A stretch of 62,044 nucleotides of DNA, from positions 1-62,044 of the forward strand of contig CAMDLH010000011.1 in assembly GCA_945901405.1 (NCBI GenBank). Reading direction: 5' to 3'. Shown piece after piece: positions 16,310-25,763 of this stretch. The translations under genes were made by a program, and so were the position numbers. The notes under the pieces were generated by a model. That model was not told the DNA's origin. It searched no databases and worked only from the letters and a program-made list of their open reading frames with translations. Each line of letters begins with the position of its first letter. Position 1 is the stretch's first letter. This stretch comes from Bordetella parapertussis. Its GTDB lineage: Bacteria > Pseudomonadota > Gammaproteobacteria > Burkholderiales > SG8-41.

Positions 16310-17269
16310 CTACCGCTCCCGCCCCGCCTCGTGCGTCACCCGCTGCACCGGCGACAGCAGATACTCGATCACCGAGCGCGTGCCCAGATGAATCTCGGCG
16401 TTGACCAGCATGCCGGGCGTGAGTTTTAGCTTGCTGCCTTGGCTGTCGAGATGATTGGCGTTGAGCGCGATTAGCGCGCGGTAGGCGGCCTCTTGAAACG
16501 GTTTTGCGCTCTGTTCGTTTGATTTCTCTTGCGCATCCGCGCTGATGTGGCGCACCGCGCCTTCGAGCATGCCGTATTTCTGCGCCTGCGCGCGCAGGTC
16601 TTGCGCGTTTTCGACATACAGGCGCTGGCGCTCCAGCGCCATCAACTTGCCTGCGAATCCCTCGCGCGCGAGATTGTCCCAGCCTTCGGCCTGCTCGCGG
16701 TAGATGGGCACGGTTTTGTTGAGCTTGCCTTCAATCTCAAGAGCCACCTGTAAATCCTGTTGCGACTTGGCGAGCAGGGATTTCTCGGTATCGACGGAGT
16801 CGCGGTAGGCCTGTTTGCGCGCGCGGTATTGGGCTTCGACTTGGGCAAACAGTACGGGGTCGTCTTCGCGCAGGCGGGCGAGCGGCGCACCCGACAGCTC
16901 TGCGTCGATGCGGCGCAACTGCAACCCTCGCATCCTGAGTTCGTTCTCGACCACGCTTTTGTCGGCATCCGACAGGCGGGTATCCATGCGCACCAGGGTT
17001 TGGCCCTTGGTCACGGTGTCGCCGTCCTTGACCAGTATCTGGCGCACGATGCCTTGCTCGGCGGGTTGCACGATTTTCAGGAAGCTCTGCAGCACGAGCT
17101 TGCCTTGGGCGGTGGCGACGATATCGAGCCGGCCGATGAAGGCCCACGCGATCATGATGCCGAACAAGGCGAGCAGCACATACATCACCACGCGCGGCAG
17201 CGGCGACGGGGCTTGCCGTTGCACACGCAGGATGTCGGGGGCGAAGTCGAGACCTGCGTTTTGGCTCAT
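16310..17269 (-). pseudogene. HlyD-family membrane-fusion protein with large internal deletion
   Basis: The frame is open for 319 aa from an ATG at 17269 (a TTG at 17290 is the alternative). It has an N-terminal membrane segment (about residues 28-46), the first half of the biotinyl-lipoyl domain (GKLVLQSFLKIVQPAEQGIV, VKDGDTVTKGQTLVRMDT) and the outgoing coiled coil. At about residue 229 the sequence jumps from the helix (NAQDLRAQ) to the end of the barrel region (KYGMLEGAVRHISADAQ), then the usual C-terminus (LKLTPGMLVNAEIHLGTRSV). The return helix, the second lipoyl half and most of the beta-barrel are missing, roughly 130 residues compared with members of about 430-480 aa. No ABC transporter or TolC gene is nearby. 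It is probably non-functional. Confidence 0.75.
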
Positions 17270-17327
17270 ATGATCGGACTCTGTTCGCAAAGCTTATAAA
17301 TGTTCGCTGCGCTCAGCGTACGAACTG

Positions 17328-17356
17328 GATTCCGGATCGAGTCCGGAATGACGGGT
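17328..17356. repeat. Intergenic stem-loop repeat (GGATTCCGG type)
   Basis: GGATTCCGGATCGAGTCCGG is followed by AATGACGGG and TTTTT. The stem is TTCCGGA paired with TCCGGAA. Repeats of the form GGATTCCGG...CCGGAATGACG are common between genes in proteobacteria. With the trailing T-run it could also act as a terminator on the plus strand, although no plus-strand gene ends here. Confidence 0.6.
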
Positions 17357-17404
17357 TTTTCCCTCTGCCGCCGGGCATTGGCATCTACAACATGTCCCCA
17401 AGAA

Positions 17405-17447
17405 ACCCCCTCGCCCCGCTTGCGGGGAGAGGGCGTGGGTGAGGGGA
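17405..17447 (-). repeat. REP-like GC-rich stem-loop repeat
   Basis: On the minus strand CCCCTCACCC is followed by CTCTCCCCGC, AA, and GCGGGGCGAGGGGG. It is the same family as the copy at 2491-2560 inside hyuAB and can form a stem CCCCGC/GCGGGG. Confidence 0.7.
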
Positions 17448-17507
17448 TACCTCGGAATCGAAGTTGCGTTATAACGAACCCGGCTAAACCACCCCCAAGA
17501 CCCCCAA

Positions 17508-17530
17508 CCTTCCCCCGCAAGGGGGGAAGG
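17508..17530. repeat. Stem-loop repeat CCTTCCCCC/GGGGGAAGG
   Basis: CCTTCCCCCGCAAGGGGGGA and AGG form a strong hairpin with a GCAA-type loop. Together with the two repeats above it fills the 368-bp gap 17270-17637 between hlyD and ppsA, in which I see no gene. It may terminate the ppsA transcript. Confidence 0.65.
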
Positions 17531-17637
17531 AGCCGTGCCGTGGGGAAGTGTAGATGTATGTAGACATCTGTTTGAATCGCACCCCGATTCACGCCGCTCG
17601 TAACTCTCAATGTGAAAATGCGAGAGAAAACCGGCAG

Positions 17638-20019
17638 CTAAGGCCGCACCTGCTTTGCCAGATAAAGCCAGGTCTCGACCACGGTATCGGGGTTCAGAGA
17701 AAGACTTTCGATGCCCTCCTCCACCAGCCACTGCGCGAGGTCGGGATGATCCGACGGGCCTTGGCCGCAGATACCGACATATTTGCCGGCCTTGCGGCAA
17801 GCCTGTATCGCCAGATGCAGCATGTATTTCACCGCCGGGTCGCGCTCGTCAAAACCTTCGGCGATGATGCCGGAGTCGCGATCGAGCGCCAGTGTCATCT
17901 GCGTCATGTCGTTCGAGCCGATCGAAAATCCGTCGAAGTGTTCTAAAAACTGATCCGCCAGCACGGCGTTGGACGGTATCTCGCACATCATGATGATTCT
18001 AAGACCGTTTTCGCCGCGTTTAAGACCATTGGCCGCCAACAGATCGATCACGTTTTTGCCTTCGCTGACAGTGCGCACAAAGGGCACCATAAGTTCGACA
18101 TTGGTGAGGCCCATTTCATCGCGCACTTTTTTCATGGCACGGCATTCGAGCTCGAATGATTTGCGGAAGCTATCCGACACATAGCGCGACGCGCCGCGAA
18201 AACCCAACATGGGGTTTTCTTCATGCGGCTCGTATTTGCTGCCGCCCGTCAGGCTCGAATATTCGTTGGATTTAAAATCGGACAGACGCACGATCACCGG
18301 CTTGGGCCAGAACGCAGCACCCAATGTCGCGACACCTTCCGCCAGCTTGTTGACGTAGAATGTCACCGGATCGGCGTATCCCGCGCTGTGTTCCTCGACC
18401 GCGGTTTTAAGATCCGGCGACAGATCGGGGTACGCCAGCACCGCCTTTGGGTGCACTCCGATCATGCGCGCGATGATGAATTCCAGCCGCGCGAGGCCCA
18501 CGCCCTCGTTGGGCAGTCGGCGAAACTCGAACGCGAGTTCCGGGTTGCCGACGTTCATGGTGATTTTCACCGGTGATTTCGGCATGGCGGCGAGCGACAA
18601 ATCAATCACCTCGACCTCGAGCTTGCCGCGATATACAAAACCCGTATCGCCTTCGCAGCACGACACGGTGACATCGCGCCCATCGCGCAAAATACGCGTC
18701 GCATCTCCGCAGCCCACCACCGCCGGAATGCCCAGTTCACGCGCGATGATCGCGGCGTGACAGGTGCGCCCGCCGCGATTGGTCACGATGGCCGAAGCGC
18801 GCTTCATCACCGGCTCCCAATCCGGATCCGTCATGTCGGTGACCAGCACGTCACCCGCGCGCACCCGGTCCATCTCGGCAGCACTCGATACCAGCCGCAC
18901 CACGCCGCTGCCCACGCGCTGCCCGATGGCGCGGCCCGTGGCCAGCACTTCGGAGCGCTCTTTCAGCCGGTAACGGCGCAGCGTATCGACATTCTCACTG
19001 GCCTTCACCGTCTCCGGGCGCGCCTGCAGAATGTAGAGCTTGCCATCGATGCCATCGCGGCCCCATTCGATATCCATCGGGCGCTGGTAATGCTGTTCGA
19101 TAATCACGGCATAACGCGCGAGTTCCTCGACTTCGCTGTCACTGATCGAAAAGCGTTTGCGATCAACCTCCGCCACCGGCAAGGTCTTCACCGATTTGCC
19201 CGCTTGACGTGATTCATCGAAGACCATCTTAACCGCCTTCGATCCCAGGCCACGCCGCAGGATCGCATGCTTGCCCTGCTTGAGCCCTGGCTTATAAACA
19301 TAGAACTCATCCGGGTTCACCGCGCCCTGCACCACCGTTTCGCCCAATCCGTACGCAGACGTGATGAACACCACCTGATCGAATCCCGATTCGGTGTCGA
19401 TGGTGAACATCACACCGCTCGCGCCAAGATCGCTGCGCACCATGCGCTGCACGGCGGCTGACAACGCCACATTCGCGTGGATAAATCCCTTATGCACACG
19501 GTACGAAATCGCGCGGTCGTTGTAGAGCGATGCGTACACGTGCTTGATAGCTTCAAGCACGTGTTCGAGGCCGTGTACGTTAAGAAACGTTTCCTGTTGG
19601 CCCGCGAACGAGGCATCGGGTAAATCTTCCGCCGTCGCGGAAGAACGCACAGCGAAACTGACCTCGGCGCCGGCATCTTGCGTGAGCTGCGTATAGGCCG
19701 CGCTCACCGCAGCCTGCAATGCGCCCGAAAAAGACTGCGCCACGATCCAGCTGCGTATCTCCTTGCCGGCGGCCGCCAGTGCGTTAACGTCGTCTACATC
19801 CAACGTAGCAAGCCGCGCTTCGATGCGTTTGTCCAGTCCGCCGTACGCGAGAAAATCCCGATAGCCATCCGCGGTAGTGGCGAATCCGCCGGGCACGCGC
19901 ACACCCGCGCCGGCAAGATGCCCTATCATTTCACCCAGCGAAGCATTCTTGCCGCCGACGATGCCAACATCGCTCATGCGCAAGGCGGATAATTCAAGAA
20001 CGTAGGCTGGCGTGGTCAT
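17638..20019 (-). CDS. ppsA: Phosphoenolpyruvate synthase
   Basis: Converts pyruvate, ATP and water to PEP, AMP and phosphate for gluconeogenesis. It is 793 aa, as in E. coli PpsA (792). The N-terminal ATP-grasp domain starts [12 protein letters not shown]; the swivelling phosphohistidine domain has [20 protein letters not shown] (active His near 421); the C-terminal PEP/pyruvate TIM barrel shows [13 protein letters not shown] and IGSNDMTQ. It is divergent from ppsR, whose product switches the enzyme on and off. acs, which feeds acetate into central metabolism, is about 40 kb away. Confidence 0.97.
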   Translation of the reverse strand: MTTPAYVLELSALRMSDVGIVGGKNASLGEMIGHLAGAGVRVPGGFATTADGYRDFLAYGGLDKRIEARLATLDVDDVNALAAAGKEIRSWIVAQSFSGALQAAVSAAYTQLTQDAGAEVSFAVRSSATAEDLPDASFAGQQETFLNVHGLEHVLEAIKHVYASLYNDRAISYRVHKGFIHANVALSAAVQRMVRSDLGASGVMFTIDTESGFDQVVFITSAYGLGETVVQGAVNPDEFYVYKPGLKQGKHAILRRGLGSKAVKMVFDESRQAGKSVKTLPVAEVDRKRFSISDSEVEELARYAVIIEQHYQRPMDIEWGRDGIDGKLYILQARPETVKASENVDTLRRYRLKERSEVLATGRAIGQRVGSGVVRLVSSAAEMDRVRAGDVLVTDMTDPDWEPVMKRASAIVTNRGGRTCHAAIIARELGIPAVVGCGDATRILRDGRDVTVSCCEGDTGFVYRGKLEVEVIDLSLAAMPKSPVKITMNVGNPELAFEFRRLPNEGVGLARLEFIIARMIGVHPKAVLAYPDLSPDLKTAVEEHSAGYADPVTFYVNKLAEGVATLGAAFWPKPVIVRLSDFKSNEYSSLTGGSKYEPHEENPMLGFRGASRYVSDSFRKSFELECRAMKKVRDEMGLTNVELMVPFVRTVSEGKNVIDLLAANGLKRGENGLRIIMMCEIPSNAVLADQFLEHFDGFSIGSNDMTQMTLALDRDSGIIAEGFDERDPAVKYMLHLAIQACRKAGKYVGICGQGPSDHPDLAQWLVEEGIESLSLNPDTVVETWLYLAKQVRP

Positions 20020-20108
20020 GTCGTGTTTCCATGTAGAAGAATGGATGTCATCTGAGAATGTGGGTATATTACAGAATATTGCTGCACCGCCACAATTCTT
20101 ACTAAATC

Positions 20109-20936
20109 ATGACAGCCAATCATCGCAGTGCCTTTTTCGTCTCCGACCGCACGGCCATCACCGCGGAGATGCTCGGACACAGCCTGCTCACGCAATTTGA
20201 CGGGCTGAGCCTGCACGAGACTACGCTGCCATTTATCGACACTCTGGATAAGGCGCAGGAGGCCGTGCAAAAAATAAACGCCGCGGCAGCGGCCGATGGC
20301 GTGCGCCCCATCATTATCAGCACCCTTGCCAATACCGAGATTGCCACCGCCGTCGGACGCGCCAATGCGTTGTTTCTCGATTGCTTTCAGATTTTTATAG
20401 CGCCCCTCGAAAACGAACTGGGCGCGCGCGCCTCCCACGCCATCGGCCGCACGCACAACGTCAACGATATCGTCAATTACTATAAGCGCATGGAGTCGGT
20501 GAACTACACGCTGTCGCACGACGATGGCGTGTCCACCCGCGATCTGTCCGAAGCCGATGTTATTCTGGTGGGGGTGTCGCGCTGCGGCAAGACGCCCACA
20601 TGCCTGTATCTGTCGATGCAGTTCGGCATACGCGCGGCGAACTATCCGTTCATCCCCGAGGATTTCGGCAGCCGCCAGTTGCCAGCGTCGTTGCGCGCGC
20701 TGCGCGGCAAACTCTACGGCCTGAGCATCACCCCCACGCGCCTGCAACGTATACGCAGCGAACGGCGGCCCAACAGCACCTATGCCGACTTGCAAAATTG
20801 CGAATATGAGGTGCGCGAGGCCGAGGCGCTGATGCGGCGCGAAAATATTCCATTCCTCGACGCCACCAGTAAATCAGTCGAAGAACTCGCCACCACCATC
20901 ATGCAGCAGGCCAAACTGGAGCGGCGGATTTATTGA
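20109..20936 (+). CDS. ppsR: PEP synthase regulatory kinase/pyrophosphorylase
   Basis: Bifunctional protein (DUF299 family) that inactivates PEP synthase by ADP-dependent phosphorylation and reactivates it by Pi-dependent dephosphorylation. It is 275 aa. The P-loop [17 protein letters not shown] is at about residue 155. [20 protein letters not shown] at the N-terminus and the C-terminal [13 protein letters not shown] are typical. It is divergent from ppsA over an 89-bp gap, so pairing with PpsA rather than with a phosphate dikinase is a secure inference. The gap contains a short inverted repeat, ATATTACAGAATAT. Confidence 0.95.
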   Translation: MTANHRSAFFVSDRTAITAEMLGHSLLTQFDGLSLHETTLPFIDTLDKAQEAVQKINAAAAADGVRPIIISTLANTEIATAVGRANALFLDCFQIFIAPLENELGARASHAIGRTHNVNDIVNYYKRMESVNYTLSHDDGVSTRDLSEADVILVGVSRCGKTPTCLYLSMQFGIRAANYPFIPEDFGSRQLPASLRALRGKLYGLSITPTRLQRIRSERRPNSTYADLQNCEYEVREAEALMRRENIPFLDATSKSVEELATTIMQQAKLERRIY

Positions 20937-21700
20937 AGTTGCCGCACGCGTTCAAAAAGGCATATCGCCGCCGCCGCGGCCACATTCAGTGATTCGGTGG
21001 CCGCACTCATCGGGATGGTCATCACGCCATGCGCGCACCGCGCCAGCATTTCTGAAACACCCGCGCCTTCGTTGCCGAACACCAGTGCGACTTTCCCGGT
21101 AAGGTCGCTGTCGAATACGCTAGGCGCCACGCGTAATTGCGTGACCAGCACGCGCCCCGGATGCGCGCGCGCGAGCGCCGGCAAATCGATACGCTCATAA
21201 ATCTCCAGGCTGAAATGCGCCCCCATCGCGGCCCGCAGCACGCGTGGCGACCATGCGTTAACTGATTGTTTTGAAAGGAATATTTGTTTAACACCCGCAG
21301 CGGCGCAGGAGCGCAGTATGGAGCCCAGATTGCCGGGGTCTTGCACGTCTTCGAGCATCACGCAGGTGTTGAGCGCGGCGGGCAGCGCTTCGCGGCGCGG
21401 TGTTTTAATCACGGCGATCACGCCGGTGGGTGTTGCGACGGACGACAATTGTTTGAACAAGTTGTCATCCAAACACAAGGCCGAATCGGCGCCGTACAGG
21501 AGTTTTTGAATCTCGGCATTCGCGGCGCCGGAGGTGCTGAGGACCAATTGCTCCGGTGCGCCGAAACGCGACTGATACGCCTGCAACAGATGCGTGCCGT
21601 CCAACAATGAATAACCCGCCAGCCTGCGTTCGCGCGATGATTGCACGAGCTTCAACAATGATTTGAATTGCGCGTTATCCGCGGAGCTTATTTTTTTCAC
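20930..21700 (-). CDS. TrmH/SpoU-family RNA 2'-O-methyltransferase
   Basis: SAM-dependent RNA ribose methyltransferase with the SPOUT knot. It is 256 aa from a GTG at 21700 ([20 protein letters not shown]). Motif 1 is near [20 protein letters not shown], motif 2 is [18 protein letters not shown] and motif 3 is [19 protein letters not shown]. The 23S rRNA or tRNA target is not predictable. The GTG lies 7 bp after the senA stop, so the two are probably co-transcribed. The last codons overlap the convergent ppsR end by 7 bp. An internal AT-rich stretch around 21252-21286 weakly resembles the dispersed element. Confidence 0.88.
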   Translation of the reverse strand: MKKISSADNAQFKSLLKLVQSSRERRLAGYSLLDGTHLLQAYQSRFGAPEQLVLSTSGAANAEIQKLLYGADSALCLDDNLFKQLSSVATPTGVIAVIKTPRREALPAALNTCVMLEDVQDPGNLGSILRSCAAAGVKQIFLSKQSVNAWSPRVLRAAMGAHFSLEIYERIDLPALARAHPGRVLVTQLRVAPSVFDSDLTGKVALVFGNEGAGVSEMLARCAHGVMTIPMSAATESLNVAAAAAICLFERVRQLQ

Positions 21701-21707
21701 GGGTTGC

Positions 21708-23009
21708 TTAGTCCAGCGCGCAGGTTCTGAACCCGGCCAGCACATCGCGCCGGTCGGGCGTATAAAAGTTGCGCCACGTGTTTCGCAACAAACCCGCGCT
21801 GGTGGCGAAGCATCCGCCGCGAAGCACTTTGTGATTGCCGAACCACGGCTCGGAGTATTCCTTGTACGAGTCGCGCACAAATCCCGGATACGCATTGAAC
21901 CAGTCCGCGGTCCACTCCCACGCATTGCCGAACATCTGACGCACACCCCAGCCGCTGTCGCCCGCCGCATGGGCGCTGACATCACAAGGCCTGTCGCTTA
22001 CACCCAGCAGATTGGCGTGCGCTGGGGTCGGCGCCGCATCGCCCCATGGGTAACGGCGTTTATGCGCGGTGTCTTGTGGCGTCGTGGATGCCGCGAATTC
22101 CCACTCGGCCTCTGTCGGCAAACGGCGCCTGGCCCAGCGGCACCATGCTTCGGCTTCGTACCAATTCACATGGATCACCGCGGCGTTGCGCGGCAATGGT
22201 TCCAATTTATCGTAGCGCCGCACGAACCATGCGCCATCCTGTTTCGTCCAATAAACTGGCGCCGTGGCACTCGCTTGCTCGCGCCAGCGCCAGCCCGCTT
22301 CGCTCCACAGCGATTTGTGAACATACCCGCCGTCATCGGCAAAGGCCGCAAACTCGGCGTTGCTTACCGCCGTGCGCGCCATGCGAAAAGGCTTGACCTC
22401 AATCGCGTGCGCCCATTTTTCGTTGTCGAATACGAAACCTTCGCTGTCGTTCGCGCCCAGCATGAATGTACCGCCACTGATCAGCGCGTCACCTTCGACA
22501 AGCTGCGCGTCTTGTGGCGCGAACGTGTCGCACGCGGGCGCCGTATAACCCAGCGTCTGCCGGGTATAGGTAAACGCCTCGCAATGCATGGCTTCATGAA
22601 ACGTGGCCAACTGCATGAAGTAACTCAGGTGCGGCGTGGGCCCTTCGCGCTCCACGCGCTTGAGCACATCCGCAAGCACGCCATCCAGATAGGCAAGCGT
22701 CGTTTTGAAATCGAGCAAGGGTGCATTCCAGCGTGCGTCGTGGGGAATGATCGCGGAGTTATACAATTCGTCCGCGCTCTCTATTCGCGGCGGCGCCAGG
22801 CTGCCATCGGCCCGATAGCGCAGGCACCAGTATTCCTGAAACCACGCGAGATGACCGATCTCCCACAGCGGCGGATTGACGATGGCAAGACGCGGCCCGA
22901 GCAACTGTTCGCTGGACAAGGCGTACGCCAGTGCAAGCGTGCGTTCGCGCGCGGCAAGCAACATGCCGCGCAATTGAGTCGCGCCGGGTTCGATTGCGGA
23001 TGGAGACAT
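21708..23009 (-). CDS. senA: Selenoneine synthase SenA (EgtB-like)
   Basis: Non-haem iron sulfoxide/selenoxide synthase of the EgtB superfamily, 433 aa. The N-terminal DinB-type domain carries the iron ligands: His53 (EIGHLAWFQEYW) and the HxxxH pair His138/His142 with Glu144 in FHEAMHCEAF. The C-terminal formylglycine-generating-enzyme-like domain has GGTFMLGAND, LPTEAEWEFAA, GNAWEWTADWF and the end RNFYTPDRRDVLAGFRTCA. Alone this could be called EgtB for ergothioneine. The divergent partner encodes a SenB-type selenosugar synthase, so SenA, which joins selenosugar to hercynine, is more likely. selD (senC) and egtD are not in the window. Confidence 0.85.
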   Translation of the reverse strand: MSPSAIEPGATQLRGMLLAARERTLALAYALSSEQLLGPRLAIVNPPLWEIGHLAWFQEYWCLRYRADGSLAPPRIESADELYNSAIIPHDARWNAPLLDFKTTLAYLDGVLADVLKRVEREGPTPHLSYFMQLATFHEAMHCEAFTYTRQTLGYTAPACDTFAPQDAQLVEGDALISGGTFMLGANDSEGFVFDNEKWAHAIEVKPFRMARTAVSNAEFAAFADDGGYVHKSLWSEAGWRWREQASATAPVYWTKQDGAWFVRRYDKLEPLPRNAAVIHVNWYEAEAWCRWARRRLPTEAEWEFAASTTPQDTAHKRRYPWGDAAPTPAHANLLGVSDRPCDVSAHAAGDSGWGVRQMFGNAWEWTADWFNAYPGFVRDSYKEYSEPWFGNHKVLRGGCFATSAGLLRNTWRNFYTPDRRDVLAGFRTCALD

Positions 23010-23059
23010 CAGTTGAATTTGGTATAGTCCTGCCGACAGTTTAGCCGCTAAAGCGAAAC

Positions 23060-24007
23060 ATGAAAATCACCATCGTCACGCCGGCCGGAAAACGTTCCCG
23101 CTACGGCAACCGCAATACCGCCGCGCGCTGGGCGGCGCTGCTGCGCGATCTGGGCCACGGTGTTCGCGTTGAAGTCGAGTGGAGCGGACGCGCCACCGAT
23201 GTGATGATCGCACTGCACGCGCGGCGCAGCCATGATTCGATACTCCGTTTTGCGCAGGTGCACCCCTCGCACCCGCTGATAGTCGCGCTCACCGGCACGG
23301 ATTTGTACCGCGACATTCGCTTTGATGCCGGCGCACAGGAGTCAATGCGGCTCGCCAAGCGCATGATCGTGTTGCAGGAAATGGGCCTCGCGGAACTCGC
23401 GCCCACGCTGCGCCGCAAGACGCGCGTGGTTTATCAGTCGGCGCCGGCCGCCGCGCGGCAGACGCGCCTTAAGTCGTGCTTCGAGGTCATCGTCAGCGGA
23501 CATCTGCGCGAGGAGAAAGACCCGTTTCGCGCGGCGGCCGCCCTCGCCCATTTGCCCCATGAGAGCCGCATTCGGGTCACGCATCTGGGCGGCGCGATGT
23601 CACCGGAGTTCGCCGCGGAAGCGCGCCGCTGGACACAGCGCGAGCCGCGTTATCGCTGGCTGGGCGAAGTCACGCACGGACGCGCGCTGCGCCTGCTGGC
23701 ACGCAGCCGCGTGATGGTGATCAGCTCGCGCATGGAAGGCGGTGCGAACGTGGTGTCCGAGTCGCTTGCGGCAGGCGTACCGGTGATCGCGTCGCGCGTG
23801 TCGGGCAACGTCGGCATGCTGGGGCGTGATTACGCTGGTTACTACACGCTGGAAGGCGAGCGCGCGCTGGCGAAACTGCTTGCGCGTGTTGAAACCGATG
23901 CAAAATTTCTGCGCAAGCTCACGGCGCAATGCCGCGCGCGCAAACACTTGATAACTGAACGCAATGAACGCAACGGCTTGCGGGACCTGCTGGCGGAATT
24001 TACATAA
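23060..24007 (+). CDS. senB: Selenosugar synthase SenB (glycosyltransferase)
   Basis: A 315-residue GT-B fold enzyme. In selenoneine synthesis SenB uses selenophosphate and a UDP-sugar to make the selenosugar used by SenA. Family signatures as I recall them: KITIVTPAGKRSRYGNRNTA at the N-terminus, ALHARRSHDS, ALTGTDLYRDI, VSGHLREEKDPFRAA, THLGGAMSPEF and the sugar-nucleotide region SRMEGGANVVSESLAAGVPV. Its start is 50 bp from senA on the opposite strand. The stop (24005-24007) directly meets the rnhB stop, in a copy of the AT-rich element. Confidence 0.85.
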   Translation: MKITIVTPAGKRSRYGNRNTAARWAALLRDLGHGVRVEVEWSGRATDVMIALHARRSHDSILRFAQVHPSHPLIVALTGTDLYRDIRFDAGAQESMRLAKRMIVLQEMGLAELAPTLRRKTRVVYQSAPAAARQTRLKSCFEVIVSGHLREEKDPFRAAAALAHLPHESRIRVTHLGGAMSPEFAAEARRWTQREPRYRWLGEVTHGRALRLLARSRVMVISSRMEGGANVVSESLAAGVPVIASRVSGNVGMLGRDYAGYYTLEGERALAKLLARVETDAKFLRKLTAQCRARKHLITERNERNGLRDLLAEFT

Positions 24008-24032
24008 CTATCTGTTTTTATTAAGTATTTTT
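24003..24032 (-). repeat. Dispersed AT-rich element at the 3' end of rnhB
   Basis: The minus strand reads AAAAATACTTAAT, then AAAAACAGATAGTTATG. It supplies the last codons of RNase HII (KILNKNR and the TAG stop), in the same frame as the copy translated in hyuAB. Confidence 0.6.
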
Positions 24033-24589
24033 GTAACTGGCGCAAAGGTGGTTCGATGCGCTTTGCACGCGCCGAATTGTTTGAGCGCGGCCATGTGCAC
24101 CGCCGTGCCATAACCTTTGTGCAGATCAAATCGATACTGCGGATATTCCCGGTGCAGTTCCAGCATCACGGCATCGCGCGTGACCTTGGCGAGTATTGAC
24201 GCGGCTGATATTTCCGCCACGCTCGCATCGCCACGTACGATCGCGCGCACCGGGTAAGGTAATTCGGGACAACGATTGCCATCCACCAGAACCAGCCCTG
24301 GCGCATGCGTCAACAACAAGACAGCGCGCCGCATCGCCAGCATGCTCGCCTGCAGAATATTGATGGCGTCGATTTCCTCCACGGTCGCACTCGCCACCGC
24401 CCACGCCAGCGCGCGCGACTTGATTTCAAGCGAGAGTTGATCGCGCTTTTTCTCCGAGAGTTTTTTTGAATCCGCGAGACCGCTAATCGGGCGTGCGGGA
24501 TCGAGTATCACCGCGCCTGCGTAGACTGGCCCCGCGAGCGGGCCGCGCCCTGCTTCGTCCACGCCGCAGGTAATCAATTTTCGTTTCAT
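24008..24589 (-). CDS. rnhB: Ribonuclease HII
   Basis: Cleaves the RNA strand of RNA-DNA hybrids and single ribonucleotides in DNA. It is 193 aa. Active-site residues Asp11 and Glu12 lie in [20 protein letters not shown]; further conserved parts are [30 protein letters not shown] and [14 protein letters not shown]. Start chosen at 24589, where ATG overlaps the lpxB stop by one base (TGATG). The C-terminus ends in VTKILNKNR, coded by an AT-rich element copy unlike the rest of the gene. Confidence 0.96.
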   Translation of the reverse strand: MKRKLITCGVDEAGRGPLAGPVYAGAVILDPARPISGLADSKKLSEKKRDQLSLEIKSRALAWAVASATVEEIDAINILQASMLAMRRAVLLLTHAPGLVLVDGNRCPELPYPVRAIVRGDASVAEISAASILAKVTRDAVMLELHREYPQYRFDLHKGYGTAVHMAALKQFGACKAHRTTFAPVTKILNKNR

Positions 24590-25758
24590 CACGCCCGAGC
24601 CGGCAGCAACGGCAATATGGCATCGGCCGCGCGCCGTGCACTGTCGCAACGAAGCTCGCCGCGCATTTGCGCGAAGCGCGATTCGATGCGCGCGCGCCGT
24701 GCGTCGTCGCCAAGTAGCTCCAGCATCTCTCGAGCGAGCCGTTCAGGTGTGGCGTCGTCCTGCAGTATCTCGGGCACGACGAATTCCTCCGCCAATATGT
24801 TCGGCAACCCGACCCAAGGCTGATAGCGGCGGCCGCGCATCAGCCACCAGCTCACGCGCGGCATCTTGTAGGTGATCACCATCGGCCGCTGCAACAGCGC
24901 AGTTTCCAGCGTCGCGGTGCCGGAGGCGACCAGAACGGTATTCGCCGCTGCGATGGCGTCGTGCGATTGTCCATCGAGAACTCTTACGCGCAAGGACGGA
25001 TGTTTAGCGAGCGCCGACTCAAAAATCGTGCGCGTTTCCTTGTTCACCAATGGCGCCAGAAATTCAATTTTCGGTTGCGTCGCCGCAATACACGATGCCG
25101 TGGCGACAAATAATTCAGCCATCGCCTGCAGTTCACCGACACGGCTGCCAGGAAGCAATGCAATCACTGTCGCGCCGGCACCGATGCCCAGCTTCTCGCG
25201 CACCGATTCGCGTGACGGATAATCCGCCAGCAGATCCGCCAGCGGATGGCCGACATAGGCTGCTGCCATGCCTGCTTTGTCGTAAATAGCTGTTTCAAAA
25301 GGAAAAATACACAGCATATGATCGGCCGCGCGCTTGATCTTGGCGATGCGGCCGCCGCGCCACGCCCAGATCGACGGGCTGACATAGTGAATTATTTTGA
25401 TACCGGATTCACGCAATTGGATTTCGAGATCAAGATTGAAATCGGGCGCGTCGATGCCGATGAACATTGCCGGCTTTTGCGCGAGAAAATGTTGCGCAAG
25501 CTTGCGGCGGATGCCCGCGATCTCGCGATAGTGCCGCAACACCTCAACGTAGCCGCGCACCGCGAGTTTTTCCATCGGATACAGCGCGGTGGCGCCCGCG
25601 GCCACCATGCGCGGCCCGGCGATACCGTCGAATCTCAGATCAGGACGGCGTGAGCGCAGTGCGTTGATCAAATGCGCGCCAAGCAAGTCGCCGGAGGCCT
25701 CACCCGCCACGATGCCAATCACGGGCGCGGCATTGGCTTCAGTGGCGCCGGACGTCAT
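24589..25758 (-). CDS. lpxB: Lipid-A-disaccharide synthase
   Basis: Joins UDP-diacylglucosamine and lipid X to the lipid A disaccharide at the inner membrane. It is 389 aa (GT19 family). Key segments are [20 protein letters not shown] at the N-terminus, [55 protein letters not shown] and [17 protein letters not shown]. The ATG at 25758 lies 5 bp beyond the lpxA stop. It belongs to the lpxD-fabZ-lpxA-lpxB block for lipid A. Confidence 0.97.
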   Translation of the reverse strand: MTSGATEANAAPVIGIVAGEASGDLLGAHLINALRSRRPDLRFDGIAGPRMVAAGATALYPMEKLAVRGYVEVLRHYREIAGIRRKLAQHFLAQKPAMFIGIDAPDFNLDLEIQLRESGIKIIHYVSPSIWAWRGGRIAKIKRAADHMLCIFPFETAIYDKAGMAAAYVGHPLADLLADYPSRESVREKLGIGAGATVIALLPGSRVGELQAMAELFVATASCIAATQPKIEFLAPLVNKETRTIFESALAKHPSLRVRVLDGQSHDAIAAANTVLVASGTATLETALLQRPMVITYKMPRVSWWLMRGRRYQPWVGLPNILAEEFVVPEILQDDATPERLAREMLELLGDDARRARIESRFAQMRGELRCDSARRAADAILPLLPARA

Positions 25759-25763
25759 TGCCG

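Noticed and set aside
20054..20085. Inverted repeat ATATTACAGAATAT between ppsA and ppsR as an operator
   Set aside because: The arms are only 5 bp and AT-rich, which is too weak to support without conservation data.
21252..21286. AT-rich patch in the TrmH-type gene resembling the element
   Set aside because: The core is altered (CAAAACAATCAGTTAAC) and it is in a different frame from the other coding copies. Kept only as a possible degenerate copy.
25275..25310. AT-rich patch in lpxB resembling the dispersed element
   Set aside because: The residues ([13 protein letters not shown]) are the normal conserved LpxB segment and the reading frame differs from the clear copies, so chance similarity is more likely.
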